Part shown: positions 62,622 through 64,000 of the stretch, piece after piece | How positions within the stretch are numbered: position 1 is the stretch's first letter | Layout: each line of letters starts with the position of its first letter | Assembly (NCBI GenBank): GCA_021372725.1 | Contig: JAJFTV010000060.1 | Span: 1-64,000 of the forward strand | Direction of reading: 5' to 3' | Origin: Chloroflexota bacterium | Lineage (GTDB): Bacteria; Chloroflexota; Anaerolineae; Anaerolineales; Anaerolineaceae | Length of the DNA stretch: 64,000 bases | Notes under the pieces: model-generated | What the model was told of the DNA's origin: nothing | The model's input: the letters and a program-made list of their open reading frames with translations, nothing else | Databases searched by the model: none | Program-made: the position numbers and the translations under genes

Positions 62622-64000
62622 ATGGCAAATGGCAAAAAGCCCGGTAAAAGGGGAGTTTTTCTAATTCTTGTTACATTGGTGGTAATGCTTCCTATTGGCG
62701 TAAGTTTCACGCGCCCTGAAATGGATATTCCAGATCCCTCCACCACGCTGATTTCTTCCACACCGGCGGCGTCCACTAATACACCTTTTATGGAAATCCC
62801 GACTGTTACCCCATCGCCAATCATTGATCCATCACCCGTTACCCCGCAAGAAATTATCCCGCTCCTTAATCAAACATCTGTAATCCTCTCGATGATGGCT
62901 GAAAGCCATTACCAATTATTTATTTACGATCCGCTTTCATCGTCATTTACCCAACTGACCGATCATTCCTGGGATATCATTACGCCGGCCATCAGTCCGG
63001 ATGGAAACTTTCTGGCATTCAGCTCAAATCGGGATGGGTTTTGGGATCTTTATATCCTGGATGTTTCAAATGACGCTCTTACAAAATTGACCAATACCCC
63101 CCAATATGACGCTGCTCCCGCCTGGTCACCGGATGGAAAGTGGCTTGCCTACGAAACTTATGCAGAAAACAATCTGGAAATTCAGATCATTTCAACTGTT
63201 CCCGGAGATACTACATTAATTCGCCTTACCGAAGACCCTGCTTCAGATCATTCGCCAGCCTGGTCACCTGACGGCCGTTACCTGCTGTTTGTTTCCGACC
63301 GCTCAGGCGATGACGAAATCTGGGGAGCAGATTTACACACAACGCAGGACCGGTTTGCGAATATGAGCAACCGGCCGTCAACAGTTGATCGTGAGCCAAA
63401 CTGGTCATCCGATGGAAATGTATTGCTCTGGTCCAGTACAGAGAATGGTTCGAGCTGCATCCTCCGCCAGGAGATGGGAACCGGCAATCCGGAAACCATC
63501 GTCACTGGCAGCCAGCCTCATTTCAACCCGGATGGAACAACATTATTAGTCATCAACCAGGGTCCCTCCGATTCCCTGATCAGTACCTACTCGATGGAAA
63601 CAAGGAGGATCACAAACGTGCCGTCCATTTTGCCGGGAATGATTAACGGGCTGACCTGGATACCAGGCTTAACATTGAACCTGGTGACGGAAAGCGTGCA
63701 AAAAATGGACGGAGACGTAACCGTAACCAAACCAGATCAGACGATTTCGGGAGCGGATAATCAATCCGGGGACAATAATGCCCTCCTCCTGTTGGAAGAC
63801 ATCAACGTTCCGTATCCTTACCTGGTCGCTGATGTCGTGGATGACTTCGGCACTTTACGGCAGCAGATTGAACAATTAATTGGCTGGAATTTTTTGGACA
63901 ATTTGGAGAATGCTTTCATTCCAATTACACAGCCTCCATCCCCCGAAATGGAAGACTGTTGGTTATACACCGGCCGGGCAATTGCCATCAATACCTCCCC
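62622..64000 (+). CDS. PD40 beta-propeller (TolB-like) exported protein, cut at window end
   Basis: 459 codons are visible and the frame is still open at the last base. The N-terminus (ANGKKPGKRGVFLILVTLVVMLPIGVSF) is a signal peptide or anchor. A Ser/Thr/Pro-rich linker follows (about 35-85). At least three PD40 repeats are visible (SPDGNFLAFSSNRDGFWDLYILD; SPDGKWLAYETYAENNLEI; SPDGRYLLFVSDRSGDDEIW), forming part of a six-blade propeller, and the remainder beyond ~350 is a different region of unknown fold. The product is predicted outside the membrane. The role is unknown; TolB-like propellers usually bind proteins or sugars. Confidence 0.8.
   Translation, partial: MANGKKPGKRGVFLILVTLVVMLPIGVSFTRPEMDIPDPSTTLISSTPAASTNTPFMEIPTVTPSPIIDPSPVTPQEIIPLLNQTSVILSMMAESHYQLFIYDPLSSSFTQLTDHSWDIITPAISPDGNFLAFSSNRDGFWDLYILDVSNDALTKLTNTPQYDAAPAWSPDGKWLAYETYAENNLEIQIISTVPGDTTLIRLTEDPASDHSPAWSPDGRYLLFVSDRSGDDEIWGADLHTTQDRFANMSNRPSTVDREPNWSSDGNVLLWSSTENGSSCILRQEMGTGNPETIVTGSQPHFNPDGTTLLVINQGPSDSLISTYSMETRRITNVPSILPGMINGLTWIPGLTLNLVTESVQKMDGDVTVTKPDQTISGADNQSGDNNALLLLEDINVPYPYLVADVVDDFGTLRQQIEQLIGWNFLDNLENAFIPITQPPSPEMEDCWLYTGRAIAINTS

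Noticed and set aside
1-64000. CRISPR array, prophage, restriction or toxin-antitoxin system
   Set aside because: No regularly spaced direct repeats, phage structural genes, nuclease motifs or small paired toxin genes were seen anywhere in the window.

Overview
The window looks like chromosomal DNA of an anaerobic or facultative Chloroflexota bacterium, most likely class Anaerolineae. This is inferred from gene content, not from a marker phylogeny. The pointers are two large DUF2298 ('Chlor_Arch_YYY') membrane proteins, a topoisomerase I with an N-terminal zinc ribbon, an archaeal-like isopentenyl phosphate kinase beside mevalonate kinase, and a serine hydroxymethyltransferase fused to the glycine-cleavage T-protein. 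I found no rRNA, tRNA, CRISPR array, intact insertion sequence or prophage gene. Most of the DNA is densely packed housekeeping sequence of moderate G+C. The exception is the A+T-rich membrane protein gene at the left edge.

Layout. 0.3-2.9 kb (-): fmt and a GT-C-like membrane protein. 3.0-4.9 kb (+): DUF4870, DUF4126 and a mycoredoxin-like protein. 4.9-5.7 kb (-): an ECF sigma factor and a small membrane protein. 6.0-10.5 kb (+): the GlyA-GcvT fusion, behind a strong promoter preceded by three tandem palindromes, then a PLP aminotransferase. 10.5-10.8 kb: a 292-bp MITE-like element. 10.8-12.5 kb (-): a TGS/nucleoside kinase. 12.7-15.2 kb (+): a SanA-like protein, an HD hydrolase and a TIM-barrel/SnoaL protein. 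15.2-25.5 kb (-): a GyrA-type topoisomerase subunit, an rpoC that is detached from rpoB, and a large orphan histidine kinase. 25.6-38.2 kb (-): cmk at the end of a run of four giant GT-C/DUF2298 membrane proteins. 38.6-45.4 kb (-): methyltransferase, GT4, sugar epimerase, LPG-synthase-like membrane protein, lepA and tlyA. 45.5-50.0 kb (+): a UbiA-family phosphoribosyltransferase, mevalonate kinase, isopentenyl phosphate kinase, dGTPase and greA. 50.1-58.5 kb (-): an ffh-rpsP-khpA-rimM-dprA-manC-topA gene line followed by a hypothetical gene. 58.9-64 kb: DegV, DUF1015, an M23 peptidase and the start of a PD40 beta-propeller protein.

How it fits together. The window carries many parts of a polyprenyl-phosphate-dependent envelope glycosylation system. 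Mevalonate kinase and isopentenyl phosphate kinase would make the isoprenoid precursor. The UbiA enzyme would load polyprenyl phosphate with a sugar. ManC and the epimerase would supply nucleotide sugars. GT4 and up to five GT-C proteins would transfer sugars at or across the membrane. This assembly is inference; the individual family calls rest on visible motifs. The remaining genes serve transcription (rpoC, greA, sigma), translation (fmt, lepA, rpsP, rimM), DNA topology (topA, gyrA-like) and protein targeting (ffh).
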